Assembly (NCBI GenBank): GCA_025359105.1
Contig: JANYHK010000073.1
Span: 25,373 to 89,372, forward strand
Direction: 5' to 3'
Source: Myxococcales bacterium
GTDB taxonomy: Bacteria; Myxococcota_A; Polyangia; Polyangiales; Polyangiaceae
Length of the DNA stretch: 64,000 nt
Shown here: positions 27,432-36,436 of the stretch, in pieces
How positions within the stretch are numbered: the stretch's first letter is position 1
Layout of the letters: the number at the start of each line of letters is the position of its first letter
The notes under the pieces: generated by a model
What the model was told of the DNA's origin: nothing
The model's input: the letters and a program-made list of their open reading frames with translations, nothing else
The model's database searches: none
Program-made: the position numbers and the translations under genes

Positions 27432-29213
27432 ATGACGGCCGGCCCCACGCCCGTCGTCTTCGGGCCCGCTGGCGGCGGCCTGTTCGGGTTCTACCATCCA
27501 CCCGGCGGCGCTCGCGCACGGTCCACGGGGCTCGTGCTGTGCAATCCGCTCGGCTACGACGCGATGTGCACGCATCGCGCCTACCGGCACCTCGCCGAGC
27601 GCGCCGCCGAGCGCGGCTTCCCCGCGCTCCGCTTCGACTACGAAGGGACCGGCGACTCGAGCGGACGACCGGACACGCCCAACCGCGTGCGCGCGTGGCT
27701 GGACAGCGTGGCCGCGGCGACATCCGAGCTCCGCTCGCGCTCCGGGGTCGGCGCGGTGGCCCTCTTCGGTGTGCGCTTCGGGGCCACGCTCGCGGCGATC
27801 TCCGCGACGGAGCGGCAGGACGTGGACGCGCTCGTCCTGTGGGCCCCGTGCGCCTCGGGACGCGCGTACGTTCGTGAGCTGCGCGCGTTCCGGCTGATCA
27901 AGGCGAAGGACGCGCCGAAGCCGAGCCCGGTCGGCGGCGAGGAGGTCGCCGGCTACCTGTTCGACCCGGCCACGGTGGCGGATATGACCGCCTTGGATCT
28001 ACTCGCGCGCCCGGAGGAGAGAGCGGCCCGACGCGTGCTGGTCGTGCCGAAGGGCCCCCCGTCCGGCGAGGCACGTCTCGCCGCGCACCTGAAGGCGACG
28101 GGCGCCGAGGTCACCGTCGCCGCCGACTCGGGCTACGACCTCATGATGCGCGATCCTCAGGACACGATCGTCCCGACGGACACCCTGGACGAGATCGTGG
28201 GCTGGCTTGCGGCCGGAGACGTCGCAGACGCGACGCCGGGTGCGCCGCGCGGGACCTCGTCGGCGCCGGTGCTGTCCGCGACCGCAGCGTCGGGCGCCGT
28301 CGTCCGCGAAGAGGCCGTGCAGTTCGGCGCCGGGGACCGACTCTTCGGCATCGTGACCGACCCCGTCGGCCAGCCCGGCCCGCAGGCGGAGGGGCCTCCC
28401 GCGATCCTGTTCCTCAACGTCGGCGCGAACCATCGTGTCGGCCCCAACCGCATGTACGTCTCGATGGCCCGCGACCTCGCGGCGCTCGGGTACCTCGGCT
28501 TTCGCTTCGACGTGGCCGGCCTCGGCGACAGCCGTATCGCGCCCGGCGCCCCCGACAATCGCCTCTACTCGAAGGACTCCGTCGTCGACGTGAAGGCGGC
28601 GATGGATCTGCTCGAGAGTACGCGCGGAGCGAAGCGGTTCATCCTGATGGGGCTGTGCTCGGGGGCCTACCTGGCCTTCCACACCGCGGTGGAGGACCCG
28701 CGCGTCGTCGGCCAGGTCCTGTTGAACCCGCAGACCTTCGAGTGGAAGGAGGGCGACACCCTCGAGCTCTCCATGCGAAAGAGCTTCCTGTCGACCCGCT
28801 ACTACGCCCGCTCGCTCCTGGAGCCGGCGATGTGGAAGCGGCTCCTCGGGGGTCGGGTCGACGTCCGCGGAGTCGTCGGCGTGCTGCGCGAGCGCGTCGC
28901 CGCACAGGCCGTGGCGCGCGCCGTGTCGTTGCGCGCTCGGTTCGCCGGCGAGCGGGCGCCGCAGAGTGACGTCGAGCGCGCCTTCGTCGCCATGTCCGAT
29001 CGCGGCGTCGCCTCGCTGCTCGTATTCAGCTTCGACGACGGCGGGCTCGACATGATCGAGCAGCACCTCGGGCGCAACGTTCGCAAGATGGCCTCGCGGA
29101 AGAACTTCCACTTCGAGATCGTCGACGGCGCCGACCACACCTTCACCCCGATCGACTCGCAGCACGCGCTGCATGGCATCGTCACACGTTACGTGACCGC
29201 GAGCTTTCCGTGA
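27432..29213 (+). CDS. Fused tandem alpha/beta-hydrolase protein
   Basis: 593 residues made of two alpha/beta-hydrolase domains, about 1-265 and 295-593. In the N-domain the nucleophile elbow reads G-V-R-F-G with Arg115 where Ser/Cys is required, so that half is probably inactive. In the C-domain the elbow is G-L-C-S-G with Cys409, and a late His569 (GADHTF) can complete a triad. The oxyanion and strand motifs CNPLGYDAMCTHRAYRHLA and LNVGANHRVGPNRMYVSMA resemble the two separate 'exosortase A system-associated hydrolases' (TIGR03100/03101) found in exosortase/EPS loci, here joined in one chain. No signal peptide, so cytoplasmic. Possible role: thioesterase or acyl transferase on a carrier-bound or activated acyl group. 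Confidence 0.85.
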   Translation: MTAGPTPVVFGPAGGGLFGFYHPPGGARARSTGLVLCNPLGYDAMCTHRAYRHLAERAAERGFPALRFDYEGTGDSSGRPDTPNRVRAWLDSVAAATSELRSRSGVGAVALFGVRFGATLAAISATERQDVDALVLWAPCASGRAYVRELRAFRLIKAKDAPKPSPVGGEEVAGYLFDPATVADMTALDLLARPEERAARRVLVVPKGPPSGEARLAAHLKATGAEVTVAADSGYDLMMRDPQDTIVPTDTLDEIVGWLAAGDVADATPGAPRGTSSAPVLSATAASGAVVREEAVQFGAGDRLFGIVTDPVGQPGPQAEGPPAILFLNVGANHRVGPNRMYVSMARDLAALGYLGFRFDVAGLGDSRIAPGAPDNRLYSKDSVVDVKAAMDLLESTRGAKRFILMGLCSGAYLAFHTAVEDPRVVGQVLLNPQTFEWKEGDTLELSMRKSFLSTRYYARSLLEPAMWKRLLGGRVDVRGVVGVLRERVAAQAVARAVSLRARFAGERAPQSDVERAFVAMSDRGVASLLVFSFDDGGLDMIEQHLGRNVRKMASRKNFHFEIVDGADHTFTPIDSQHALHGIVTRYVTASFP

Positions 29214-29261
29214 TCGCGGACGATCCGTTGCGCCTTCTCGTGGGTCGCTGAGCCGCAGCGC

Positions 29262-30080
29262 TCAGGTGCGCGTCGCGACGATGTGGAACCAGTCGACGTC
29301 GCGCGTGTCGCTCCCGGCGCCGACGCGGGCGCCCCGCGCGTTGTCGAAGACCACGGGATCGGCGGCGAAGCCTTCCTCGTCGAGCTCCTGGCGCTGCCGG
29401 TCGAGCGACGTGTAGTGCGCGAGCACGCCGTAGTGATGCGCGCTGAGGGGCGCCACGGCGAAGCCGGGGCCGCGGTCGCCGCCGCGACGGATCTTCATCC
29501 AATTCACGAGATCGAGCGGGGCGCCCACGAGCTGGCGGAGGGCCTGCCGGCCGTACCCGAGGACGCTGCGCGGAGACCACACCCGGATCTTCCACGGGCG
29601 CTCCCGGAAGGACGGGCCGTCGATGTTCAGCGTCGAGAAGAAGAACACGCCTCTCGGCGCGAGGACCCGCCGCACCGCGCGGAATACGAGGCGGCGGTCG
29701 GACGCGGACACGGCGTCGACGCCGTTGTAGCTGAACACCACCATCGCGAAGTGCGCCGCCGGGTACTCCGCCAGCGAGCGGGCATCTCCGACCGCGATCG
29801 ACGCGTCGGGGTAGGCGCGGAGGCTCGCCTCGACCATGGACCGCAGAAAGTCGACGCCGCGGTACTCACTCGCCAGGGGCCGTAGGATCGGTACCGTCCG
29901 ACCCATGCCGACGCCGAGGTCCAGGATGGGTCGGCCGCGAACGTGCGTGACCACGTGCTCGAGGGCCGCGCGCTCGCCCGGATCTGTGAACTCCGCGCCC
30001 CGCAGGAGATCGCGCTGGGCAGAGACCTTGGACCAGGTCGCTCGGTTAAGACTCTCTTGGCCCGCGATCGTCATCGGCAC
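29262..30080 (-). CDS. Class I SAM-dependent methyltransferase
   Basis: 272 residues from GTG 30080 (ATG 30074 is the alternative). Motif I is ILDLGVGMGRTVPIL, post-I RGVDF, motif II VGDARSLAEYP, with MVVFSYNGVDAV after it. It is the last gene of the minus-strand run that begins with acpS, 40 bp after the GH2 gene. It could methylate a sugar, an amino group or a carrier-bound product of that module. Confidence 0.87.
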   Translation of the reverse strand: MPMTIAGQESLNRATWSKVSAQRDLLRGAEFTDPGERAALEHVVTHVRGRPILDLGVGMGRTVPILRPLASEYRGVDFLRSMVEASLRAYPDASIAVGDARSLAEYPAAHFAMVVFSYNGVDAVSASDRRLVFRAVRRVLAPRGVFFFSTLNIDGPSFRERPWKIRVWSPRSVLGYGRQALRQLVGAPLDLVNWMKIRRGGDRGPGFAVAPLSAHHYGVLAHYTSLDRQRQELDEEGFAADPVVFDNARGARVGAGSDTRDVDWFHIVATRT

Positions 30081-30120
30081 TTAGCCTTCCCACGCGCGAA
30101 CGCGCTGCGCAAGCCGATGG

Positions 30121-32643
30121 CTAGAGCGCCACGATCTTGGTCGGCGACGCAGCATTCAACGGGACGATGCGTCCCGGCGGCTTGTCGGTGCACGTGCTGC
30201 GCAACGTGACCGTCCTCTCGCCGCCTGGCTCCACGTGGAAAAATTCGTCCTCGGCGGCGTAGCCGCGCGCGTCGAACGCCACGGCGAGGGCGAGCTTCTT
30301 CGTCCGCAACGTGACGCGCCACGCCCCTTTGCCGGCCGGCTCTGCGACGGCCTCGACGCCGAGGTCCCCCGCGCGCGCATGCGGGTAGCCACACGGGAAA
30401 TGGAATGCACGACCGAGGCACGCCCCGGTCGGTCGGTCGACCAGGGTCCCGACGACGAGGTCGTGCCCGGGCGGACCGAAACGGTACGCGTAGGCGGTAT
30501 CCGCGAATCGGCCGAGCAGCGCGTCCGCTGCCGCGTGGGTGACGCCATGGGCGGGCACTGCGATCGGGGCAACCCCTTCCGCGACCCTGACATCGCCCCG
30601 GAAGAGCGCGACGCGCACCTCGGCGTCGAGCGGCACGGGCCCGTCGTTTACGGCGTGGAAGGAGACACCGTTCAAACCCTCATCGGTCGCGAGCAGGGCG
30701 ATCGGAGCGAAGGCACGCGACAGGTAGTGGTAGGCGGCCTTGGGGCGCCCGTTCGCGTCGACCACCCCCCAGCCCGCCCCCGCCCAGAGATCGCGGAGGA
30801 GCCAGACCAGCGCGCCGCGGCACTCCGACCCGGCGCGGCGCCACTCCGACAGCGCTGCGAGCATCGCCTCGCCGGTGACGACGCGCCCGAGCTCCAGGTA
30901 GCGCGGCGCGTCGGTGCTGCGGAGGAGGGTCGGGTCCACGTCGAAGAGCCGGCGCACGTAGTGATCCCGGACGTCGTCGAAGTCCCAGGACGCTCCGCGG
31001 TCGCGGGGCACGCGCGCCTTCCAGCGCGGGTGGTTCGTCGGCGCCTCGCCGTCGCCGAGCAGGCTTTCGATCGTCTCGTCGCACGGCACGTTCGCGAACG
31101 CGAGGCACTCCGCGGTGAAGCGGACGCGCGACCGACGCGCATCCTCGAGCGGGCGCTGGTACGCGCCGACGCCGTAGTAGTGGGACACCCCCTCGTCGAC
31201 CCGGAACGGAAGCACACCGCCCTCCGGCGTGCTCGCGATGTACGGCACGTCCGGGCGCGCGAGCAGGGCGATGCCGGGGAGCAGCTCGCTGAACAGCGGC
31301 CCCGACCAGTCCTTCTCGGGCAATCCGAGCATCGCAGCTTGCTGGGCAACCTCGGAGCTCCCGCAGAGGAGCGCGAGGCTCGGCGACAGCTGGAGCCTAT
31401 CCATGAGCTGGGTCGCCTCGGTCCGCACCGAGTCGGCGAACGCAGGGTCGGCGATCGGGTAGTCCATGTTCGCGAACATGAAGTCCTGCCAGACGAGGAT
31501 GCCGAGCTCGTCGCACAGGTCATGGAACGACGGCGGCGCGTACCCCATCGTGCCGCCGACACGGAGCATGTTCATGCCGGCCCGCGCGGCCATTTCGAGC
31601 GCCACCCTCAGCGCGTCGGGGCCGTCGGCGTGACCGATGACGTCGAGCGGCGTCCACACCGCGCCGCGCGCGAAGACCTCGACGCCGTTGACGCGGAAGC
31701 CGAAGGCGCCGCCGGCGCGCTCGAGGTCGATCGTGCGAAACCCGGTGCGGCCGAGGTCGAGCCGTACCGCGCCGGCCGATGTGCGCACGCCCGCGCTCAC
31801 GTCGTGGAGCGCAGGCTTGCCGTGCGTCGCCGGCCACCAGAGCGCGACGCCGGGCAGCGTGAGGGTGCCACGCGCCGTGACGACGCCGTCGCTCCCCACC
31901 TCGCAGGAGAGCTCCGTCGCCACCGCCCCGATCGCGAACGAGACCCCCTCGACGCGCACCGCGCCGATCGGCGCGAGGCACAGGACGACGTCCGCCACCC
32001 CAGCCCGCCCATCCACGCGCGTCTTCACGTCGGCCCCGACCACCGCCAGGCGCGCGCGTCGCTCGACCGCGATCTGCCGGTACGGCCCGACGGGCGCGAC
32101 CGGCGGCGCCCACCCCGGGATGCGACCGAGGAGCGCCGTGCGGATCCAACGCAGCTGTTGCTGCGCCACGATCTGCGCGCGCCACCGGGGTCGCGGGCGT
32201 CGCTTCTTCAGCTCGTCGGCGATCGACGCGAAGCGGAGAACGAGCTCGCCTCGGCCGCCTCGGCCGGTCACGTCGACCGTTCGCTCGACGAACATGTTCT
32301 CCGAACGAAACAGGTGCTCGCCGTCGAGCCAAGCGTCGGCGAGCGTCGCCAGCCCGTCGAAGCGGAGGAGGACTTTCTCCACGGCATCACGGGGCGCGAG
32401 GTCCACCTCCGCGCGAAACCACCACTCCTCCGCGTCGAAGTCGCGCGGGGTCTCGAGGCTCCACGCCGACGCCGCTGCGAGCGCGCTCGCCGCGGTGCAC
32501 GGAACGCGCGCGCTCGACCACTGTGTGGCTGCCTGCGCGAGCCCCGCGGGACCGTCGATCTGGCCCGGCGGCAGCGCGGCGCAGGTCCACCCGTCCGACA
32601 CCGGCGCCGTCGTCGTCCCATCGATCGCGCGGATCCTCGCCAT
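30121..32643 (-). CDS. Glycoside hydrolase family 2 protein (beta-mannosidase-like)
   Basis: 840 residues from ATG 32643, 2 bp after the DUF1839 stop. The order is an N-terminal jelly-roll (WWFRAEVDL, DGLATLADAWLDGEHLF), an Ig-like domain, then the TIM barrel (MNMLRVGGTMGYAPPSFHDLCDELGILVWQDF). The acid/base Glu is in LLCGSSE (E431) and the nucleophile Glu in FTAECLAF (E512), at the positions of the beta-mannosidase GNxE and SEFGF motifs. No signal peptide is seen, so it would work in the cytoplasm, unusual for a polysaccharide hydrolase. It could trim or transfer a beta-mannosyl/glucosyl group on an intermediate. Confidence 0.85.
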   Translation of the reverse strand: MARIRAIDGTTTAPVSDGWTCAALPPGQIDGPAGLAQAATQWSSARVPCTAASALAAASAWSLETPRDFDAEEWWFRAEVDLAPRDAVEKVLLRFDGLATLADAWLDGEHLFRSENMFVERTVDVTGRGGRGELVLRFASIADELKKRRPRPRWRAQIVAQQQLRWIRTALLGRIPGWAPPVAPVGPYRQIAVERRARLAVVGADVKTRVDGRAGVADVVLCLAPIGAVRVEGVSFAIGAVATELSCEVGSDGVVTARGTLTLPGVALWWPATHGKPALHDVSAGVRTSAGAVRLDLGRTGFRTIDLERAGGAFGFRVNGVEVFARGAVWTPLDVIGHADGPDALRVALEMAARAGMNMLRVGGTMGYAPPSFHDLCDELGILVWQDFMFANMDYPIADPAFADSVRTEATQLMDRLQLSPSLALLCGSSEVAQQAAMLGLPEKDWSGPLFSELLPGIALLARPDVPYIASTPEGGVLPFRVDEGVSHYYGVGAYQRPLEDARRSRVRFTAECLAFANVPCDETIESLLGDGEAPTNHPRWKARVPRDRGASWDFDDVRDHYVRRLFDVDPTLLRSTDAPRYLELGRVVTGEAMLAALSEWRRAGSECRGALVWLLRDLWAGAGWGVVDANGRPKAAYHYLSRAFAPIALLATDEGLNGVSFHAVNDGPVPLDAEVRVALFRGDVRVAEGVAPIAVPAHGVTHAAADALLGRFADTAYAYRFGPPGHDLVVGTLVDRPTGACLGRAFHFPCGYPHARAGDLGVEAVAEPAGKGAWRVTLRTKKLALAVAFDARGYAAEDEFFHVEPGGERTVTLRSTCTDKPPGRIVPLNAASPTKIVAL

Positions 32644-32645
32644 GA

Positions 32646-33629
32646 TCAGCCGTCGTAGCGTCGCGCGAGGTGCAGAACGCCGTCCGCCCACGCGCGCTCG
32701 AGGTCCGAGAGCATCGGCCCCAGGTCCACCGCCTTCTTGGCGCCGACCGCGCGCGCCGTCTTCAGAATGAGCGACTTGCTCGTGTCCGAGATGGACATGA
32801 ACGAGGCCGCGCTCTCCTCGAGCCCCGCCTCTCCGTGCCGTCCGAGCCAGCGCAGGTAGAGCGACGCGAGCTCGAACGCCGAGCCGAGCTGACGGATCGT
32901 GGCGAACGCGTAGATGTGGTACGCGCCGAGCCCCTCCCCCTTCAGACGCTCGACGTCGTCACGGAGCTTCGCCGAGAAGCGCGCGATCGGGTTGTCGCTC
33001 GGGCGACGCGCGAGGTGCTTCTGGAGCTGCTCCACCGAGCGCCGCACGAGGTCGGGTGCATCCCGCCTCACGACGCGCGCGGTTCGGACGAACTCGGCGA
33101 AGAACGGCATGAACGTGGGGTCGGGGGCGGCGTCGAGGCGAAAGAGGCTCACGAAGTCGGCGCCGCCGAGCGCGTGGTAGCTGCTGTTGTGAAAGTACCC
33201 GAGCGTCCGCGCCTCCAGGTCGATCTCCTGGATCCCGATCGTCGTCTTCGTATGCTGCGTCCGGTAGTCGGTCCCCGCGGTGTCCGGCAGGAAGAAGGCG
33301 TCGGCCTCGGCGAGGACGAGCTTGCCGCCCCGCAGCATCTCCTGGGCGTTTTCGACGAGGGGCCGATAGACGTTCAGCTCCTGGACGTCGATGCCGTAGA
33401 GCGACGTGAGATCCTCGTGCGGTGGCTTGAAGAAGGTGAACTGATCCCCCTCCCAGTCGAGCCCCATCACGAAGCCCAGGCACGCATGCGGGTCGCACCC
33501 CAGCGCGTGCAAGACCTCGATCCACACGTCGATGTAGCAGTTCGACTCGCCCCACGCGCGCGACGGGCCGTGCAGCTCGTGCGGCACGTACGTCTTCGCG
33601 TCGAGGGTTCCGAGCGCCGCGATCTTCAC
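32646..33629 (-). CDS. DUF1839 family protein
   Basis: 327 residues from GTG 33629, which overlaps the ligase stop (GTGA). It matches the DUF1839 family, known as a partner gene of bacterial amino acid:carrier-protein ligases; hallmark stretches are ESNCYIDVWIEVLHALG, FVMGLDWEGDQFTFFKPP and YGIDVQELNVY. The fold resembles a papain-like/BtrH-type acyltransferase: a near-N-terminal Cys in SNCYIDVW and a His later (FHNSSYHAL). It is therefore a candidate to transfer the aminoacyl group from the carrier to an acceptor; that function is inference. Confidence 0.86.
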   Translation of the reverse strand: MKIAALGTLDAKTYVPHELHGPSRAWGESNCYIDVWIEVLHALGCDPHACLGFVMGLDWEGDQFTFFKPPHEDLTSLYGIDVQELNVYRPLVENAQEMLRGGKLVLAEADAFFLPDTAGTDYRTQHTKTTIGIQEIDLEARTLGYFHNSSYHALGGADFVSLFRLDAAPDPTFMPFFAEFVRTARVVRRDAPDLVRRSVEQLQKHLARRPSDNPIARFSAKLRDDVERLKGEGLGAYHIYAFATIRQLGSAFELASLYLRWLGRHGEAGLEESAASFMSISDTSKSLILKTARAVGAKKAVDLGPMLSDLERAWADGVLHLARRYDG

Positions 33630-34537
33630 GGCCAGAGCTTCTCCCGCACGGCCGCCGGCCACGTCTTCGGATCGAACCCGTGGTGTTTGAAGAGCGCCAT
33701 GCACACGCGCTCCATCCCGAAGCCGAGGCAAGCGGTGTTGGCGAGCTTGCCGTCGGCCGTCTTGATGTCGAAGATCTTCCCGAAGTGGTCCTGATGCCAG
33801 TTGAAGGAGCAGACGGCGGTGGGCTTCTCCTCGGAGATCACCGGGATCGTAACCTCGAACTTGAGCTGCTGCTCGCGCTGCGTCGCCGCGAGCATGCGGC
33901 CGCCGCGGCCGAAGAACGGGTCGTTCGCGACCTCCGACTTCGCGGGGAGGCCGAGCGAGCGCATGATCGTCACGCCGCGCTCGAGCCACATGTTGCGCCA
34001 CGCGACGACGACGTCGGGCGGGCCCACGCGGACGAACTCGCGGACGCGGAACGCCTGCATGCGCGTGGGCTCCGTCGACGGCTCGTTCCGGAAGACCCAG
34101 TTCTGCATGTCGACGAGGCGGCCGGCTTCCGGGACGGTGCCGGTGAAGCTCGGGTAGACCGGGTAGCAGGCCGCCGGCGTGAGCACCAGATCGGTCATCG
34201 TCTGGAGGTGACCCCACGACTCCCCGGCGTGCACGCGTGACGAGAGCTCGGCGTGCTCCTTCTCCTTTCCGCTGAACGAGAAGATGGTGCCCGCGAGCTG
34301 CGGGAACGAGTCGAGGAACTCGCTCTTCTCGAACACCTTGCGGTCGAGCGTCGGCGGGAACAGCATCTTCTCGGCGCCGTCGTCCTTGGCCACGCGCGAG
34401 ACGTGGTCGTCGAATCGCCGCAGCACGTCCTCGAAGACCGCGTTTCGTCCGAAGATTCCCGGCACGCCGACCGGGATGATGAGCCCGGAGCCGACCAGCC
34501 CGTCGTAGAGCTCTTGCGAGGAGTACGTTGCGCCCAT
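33626..34537 (-). CDS. Amino acid:[carrier protein] ligase (seryl-tRNA synthetase-like)
   Basis: 303 residues, a truncated class II synthetase core without a tRNA-binding arm. Zn ligands of atypical SerRS/aaCP ligases can be placed: Cys124 (PAACYPVYP), Glu167 (FRVREFVRVG) and Cys270 (NTACLGFGMER), with spacing close to that reported for Bradyrhizobium Blr0248. Motif 2-like FRNEPSTEPTRMQAFR and motif 3-like LGFGMERVCMALF are present. Characterised members activate glycine or alanine with ATP and load it onto the phosphopantetheine of a dedicated carrier protein. The carrier gene lies 1.2 kb upstream in the same operon. AGGA precedes the ATG by about 9 bp. Confidence 0.92.
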   Translation of the reverse strand: MGATYSSQELYDGLVGSGLIIPVGVPGIFGRNAVFEDVLRRFDDHVSRVAKDDGAEKMLFPPTLDRKVFEKSEFLDSFPQLAGTIFSFSGKEKEHAELSSRVHAGESWGHLQTMTDLVLTPAACYPVYPSFTGTVPEAGRLVDMQNWVFRNEPSTEPTRMQAFRVREFVRVGPPDVVVAWRNMWLERGVTIMRSLGLPAKSEVANDPFFGRGGRMLAATQREQQLKFEVTIPVISEEKPTAVCSFNWHQDHFGKIFDIKTADGKLANTACLGFGMERVCMALFKHHGFDPKTWPAAVREKLWP

Positions 34538-34554
34538 GATTCGCGTGTCCTCGT

Positions 34555-35748
34555 TCAGTCGTCCTTGAGGACGAGCAGCATCGACGCGTTCGTCGCGTAG
34601 ATGCGATCGTTGCCCACCATGAGCGCCGCCGAGAGCGCATCGCGCAGGTGGCGCCCGACCGCGAACTTCGAGTCGTTCTTGTAGCCCATGATCCCGCAGA
34701 TCTGGAGCGCCTGGTGGACGATCTGGGCCACCATCTGCGACGACGACACCTTCAGGTTGTTCATCTTCAGCGCGAACGCGATCGACGACAGGGCCTTGGT
34801 CCCCTGCACGTCGTCCTTCATCAGGGTCTCGCACTCGCTCGCGACGTCGTGCACGTTCGTGCGCATCGACTGGAGCATGCTCGCGACCTCGGCGAGGCGG
34901 AGCGCGCTCGGCGGCACCGTCCCCGGCTTGGCCCGCGCTTGCTGGCGCACGAACGCGCGTGCGCGCCGCACCGCACCCACGGCGATACCGAGCCATACGT
35001 TGGACCAGAGCACGTGGCTGAACGGCACCTGGGTCTCGCTGGCGACGTCCGCGAAGGGCGTCGCGAAGATCTGGCCGTCCTCGCCCGTGGACTGGAGGAG
35101 AAACGGCGGGCTGCAGGTGCCGCGCATGCCGAGCGTGTCCCACGCCCCCTTCTGCGTGAGCGTGAAGTCCTTCTTCCGCACGAGGACGAAGATCTGATCG
35201 TTCGGTGGCGAGTCGGCGTTACGTCGAGCCTGGAAGAGGATGTCGTCCGCCTGGGCGCCGTAGGAGATCGTCGTGCAGTCCTTGTCGAGCGTGAAGCGGC
35301 CGCCGGCGCCGGGCGCGACCGCGCACTTGCTCGCGCGCATCTCACCTCCGATGCCCACCTCGCTGGTAGCCGACGCGACGAGAAGCTGCCCGCGGGTGAG
35401 CTCGGTGACGTAGTCCCGGTAATACGGCTGCCCCATCGCGTGGCGCAGGACGCTCGCCACCTGGATGTGGTGCATCGCGAAGACCATGGCGGCCGAAGCG
35501 CAGTGCTGGCCGAGCGCCTCGCACATCGCGGCGAGCTCGATCATCCCGCAGCCGAAGCCCCCGAGCTCGCGGGGGACGAGCGCGCTCATCATTCGCGCCT
35601 TCTTGAGCGCGTCGATCGCCTCCACCGGGAACCGCGCCTCACGGTCGACGGCGTCGGCCGCCGGGCCGGCGATCTCCGTGGCGATGCGCTGCACGGCTTC
35701 GAGCGGCGACGATACAGTTTCCTCGGTTTTCAACGGATGATCCCTCAT
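34555..35748 (-). CDS. Acyl-CoA dehydrogenase family flavoprotein
   Basis: 397 residues. It has the helical N-domain (FPVEAIDALKKARMMSALVPRELGGFGCGMIELA), a central beta-domain (SATSEVGIGGEMRASKCAV; MRGTCSPPFLL) and a C-terminal helical FAD domain (QALQICGIMGYKNDSKFAVGRHLRD). Starts 1 bp after the carrier-protein stop. In an aminoacyl-carrier operon the natural guess is oxidation of an aminoacyl or acyl thioester on the carrier, as ACAD-like enzymes do on prolyl-carrier proteins in pyrrole pathways; this remains inference. Confidence 0.92.
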   Translation of the reverse strand: MRDHPLKTEETVSSPLEAVQRIATEIAGPAADAVDREARFPVEAIDALKKARMMSALVPRELGGFGCGMIELAAMCEALGQHCASAAMVFAMHHIQVASVLRHAMGQPYYRDYVTELTRGQLLVASATSEVGIGGEMRASKCAVAPGAGGRFTLDKDCTTISYGAQADDILFQARRNADSPPNDQIFVLVRKKDFTLTQKGAWDTLGMRGTCSPPFLLQSTGEDGQIFATPFADVASETQVPFSHVLWSNVWLGIAVGAVRRARAFVRQQARAKPGTVPPSALRLAEVASMLQSMRTNVHDVASECETLMKDDVQGTKALSSIAFALKMNNLKVSSSQMVAQIVHQALQICGIMGYKNDSKFAVGRHLRDALSAALMVGNDRIYATNASMLLVLKDD

Positions 35749-35749
35749 C

Positions 35750-35992
35750 TCAGCGATCCTTCGTGAGCTCCGTCAACGCGTCGCGAATTGCCGCGACGCT
35801 CTCGAACACCCCCCGGCGCAGCATCCGATCGGGGAACTCGACGTCGAACGCCCCCTCGAGGGCCAGCATCACGTTGACGCTCGCGTGGGACGTCATCCCC
35901 GCCTGGTAGAGGTCGCCGTCGTCCGCGAGGGCGTCGACGTCGACCGCGAGGCGGGCGTGCTCCTTCAGGATGGCTCGAATCTGGTCTTTCAT
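35750..35992 (-). CDS. Carrier protein for the amino acid:CP ligase
   Basis: 80 residues. The phosphopantetheine serine is S35 in AGMTSHASVNVMLALE; the TSHAS block replaces the usual DSL and is typical of aminoacyl-carrier proteins paired with SerRS-like ligases. Its start overlaps the AcpS stop (ATGA) and its stop is 1 bp from the dehydrogenase start. Different in sequence from the ACP at 10799. Confidence 0.92.
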   Translation of the reverse strand: MKDQIRAILKEHARLAVDVDALADDGDLYQAGMTSHASVNVMLALEGAFDVEFPDRMLRRGVFESVAAIRDALTELTKDR

Positions 35993-36429
35993 CGACGGTG
36001 GGCTCCTCGCCGGCGCGCATGTGTAGAGAGGCGACTGACCGATCCCCCCGCGCGCTCGCCCACGACCACGGCGATGGCGAAGCTTCCCTCGTGACTCATG
36101 GAGACGGCGAGTGAATGCGCGCCGGCGCGGCGAGCGGCCACCGCTGCGCCGCCCGACAGAGCGACGCCACAGGCTCCGTCGGGGGCTCGGGTCACCTCGA
36201 TCGACCGTGGGTCGACGCCGACGTCGCTGGCACGGAGCGCCTTGATCGTCGCCTCCTTCGCGGCGAAGCGGGCAGCGAGGCGACGGGCCGTCTCGGACGG
36301 CGACGCCAGCGCGTAGGCGATCTCGGTGGATGTGTAGATCCGCGCGAGGTAGCGGTCCCCGAACGTCCGGAGCGCGTGCTCGACCTCCGCCACGTCCACC
36401 AAGTCCGTTCCGAGCAAGATTCCTCGCAT
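35989..36429 (-). CDS. acpS: 4'-phosphopantetheinyl transferase (holo-ACP synthase)
   Basis: 146 residues, slightly longer than classic AcpS (about 125). GTDLVDV (residues 7-13) contains the Mg-binding Asp and RFAAKEATIKAL (near 55) the second Mg/CoA site; SMSHEGSFAIAV is the C-terminal motif. It would transfer phosphopantetheine from CoA to the carrier immediately downstream. First gene of the aminoacyl-carrier operon, divergent from the flippase across a 66-bp AT-richer gap. Confidence 0.9.
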   Translation of the reverse strand: MRGILLGTDLVDVAEVEHALRTFGDRYLARIYTSTEIAYALASPSETARRLAARFAAKEATIKALRASDVGVDPRSIEVTRAPDGACGVALSGGAAVAARRAGAHSLAVSMSHEGSFAIAVVVGERAGGSVSRLSTHARRRGAHRR

Positions 36430-36436
36430 CGCGCCC

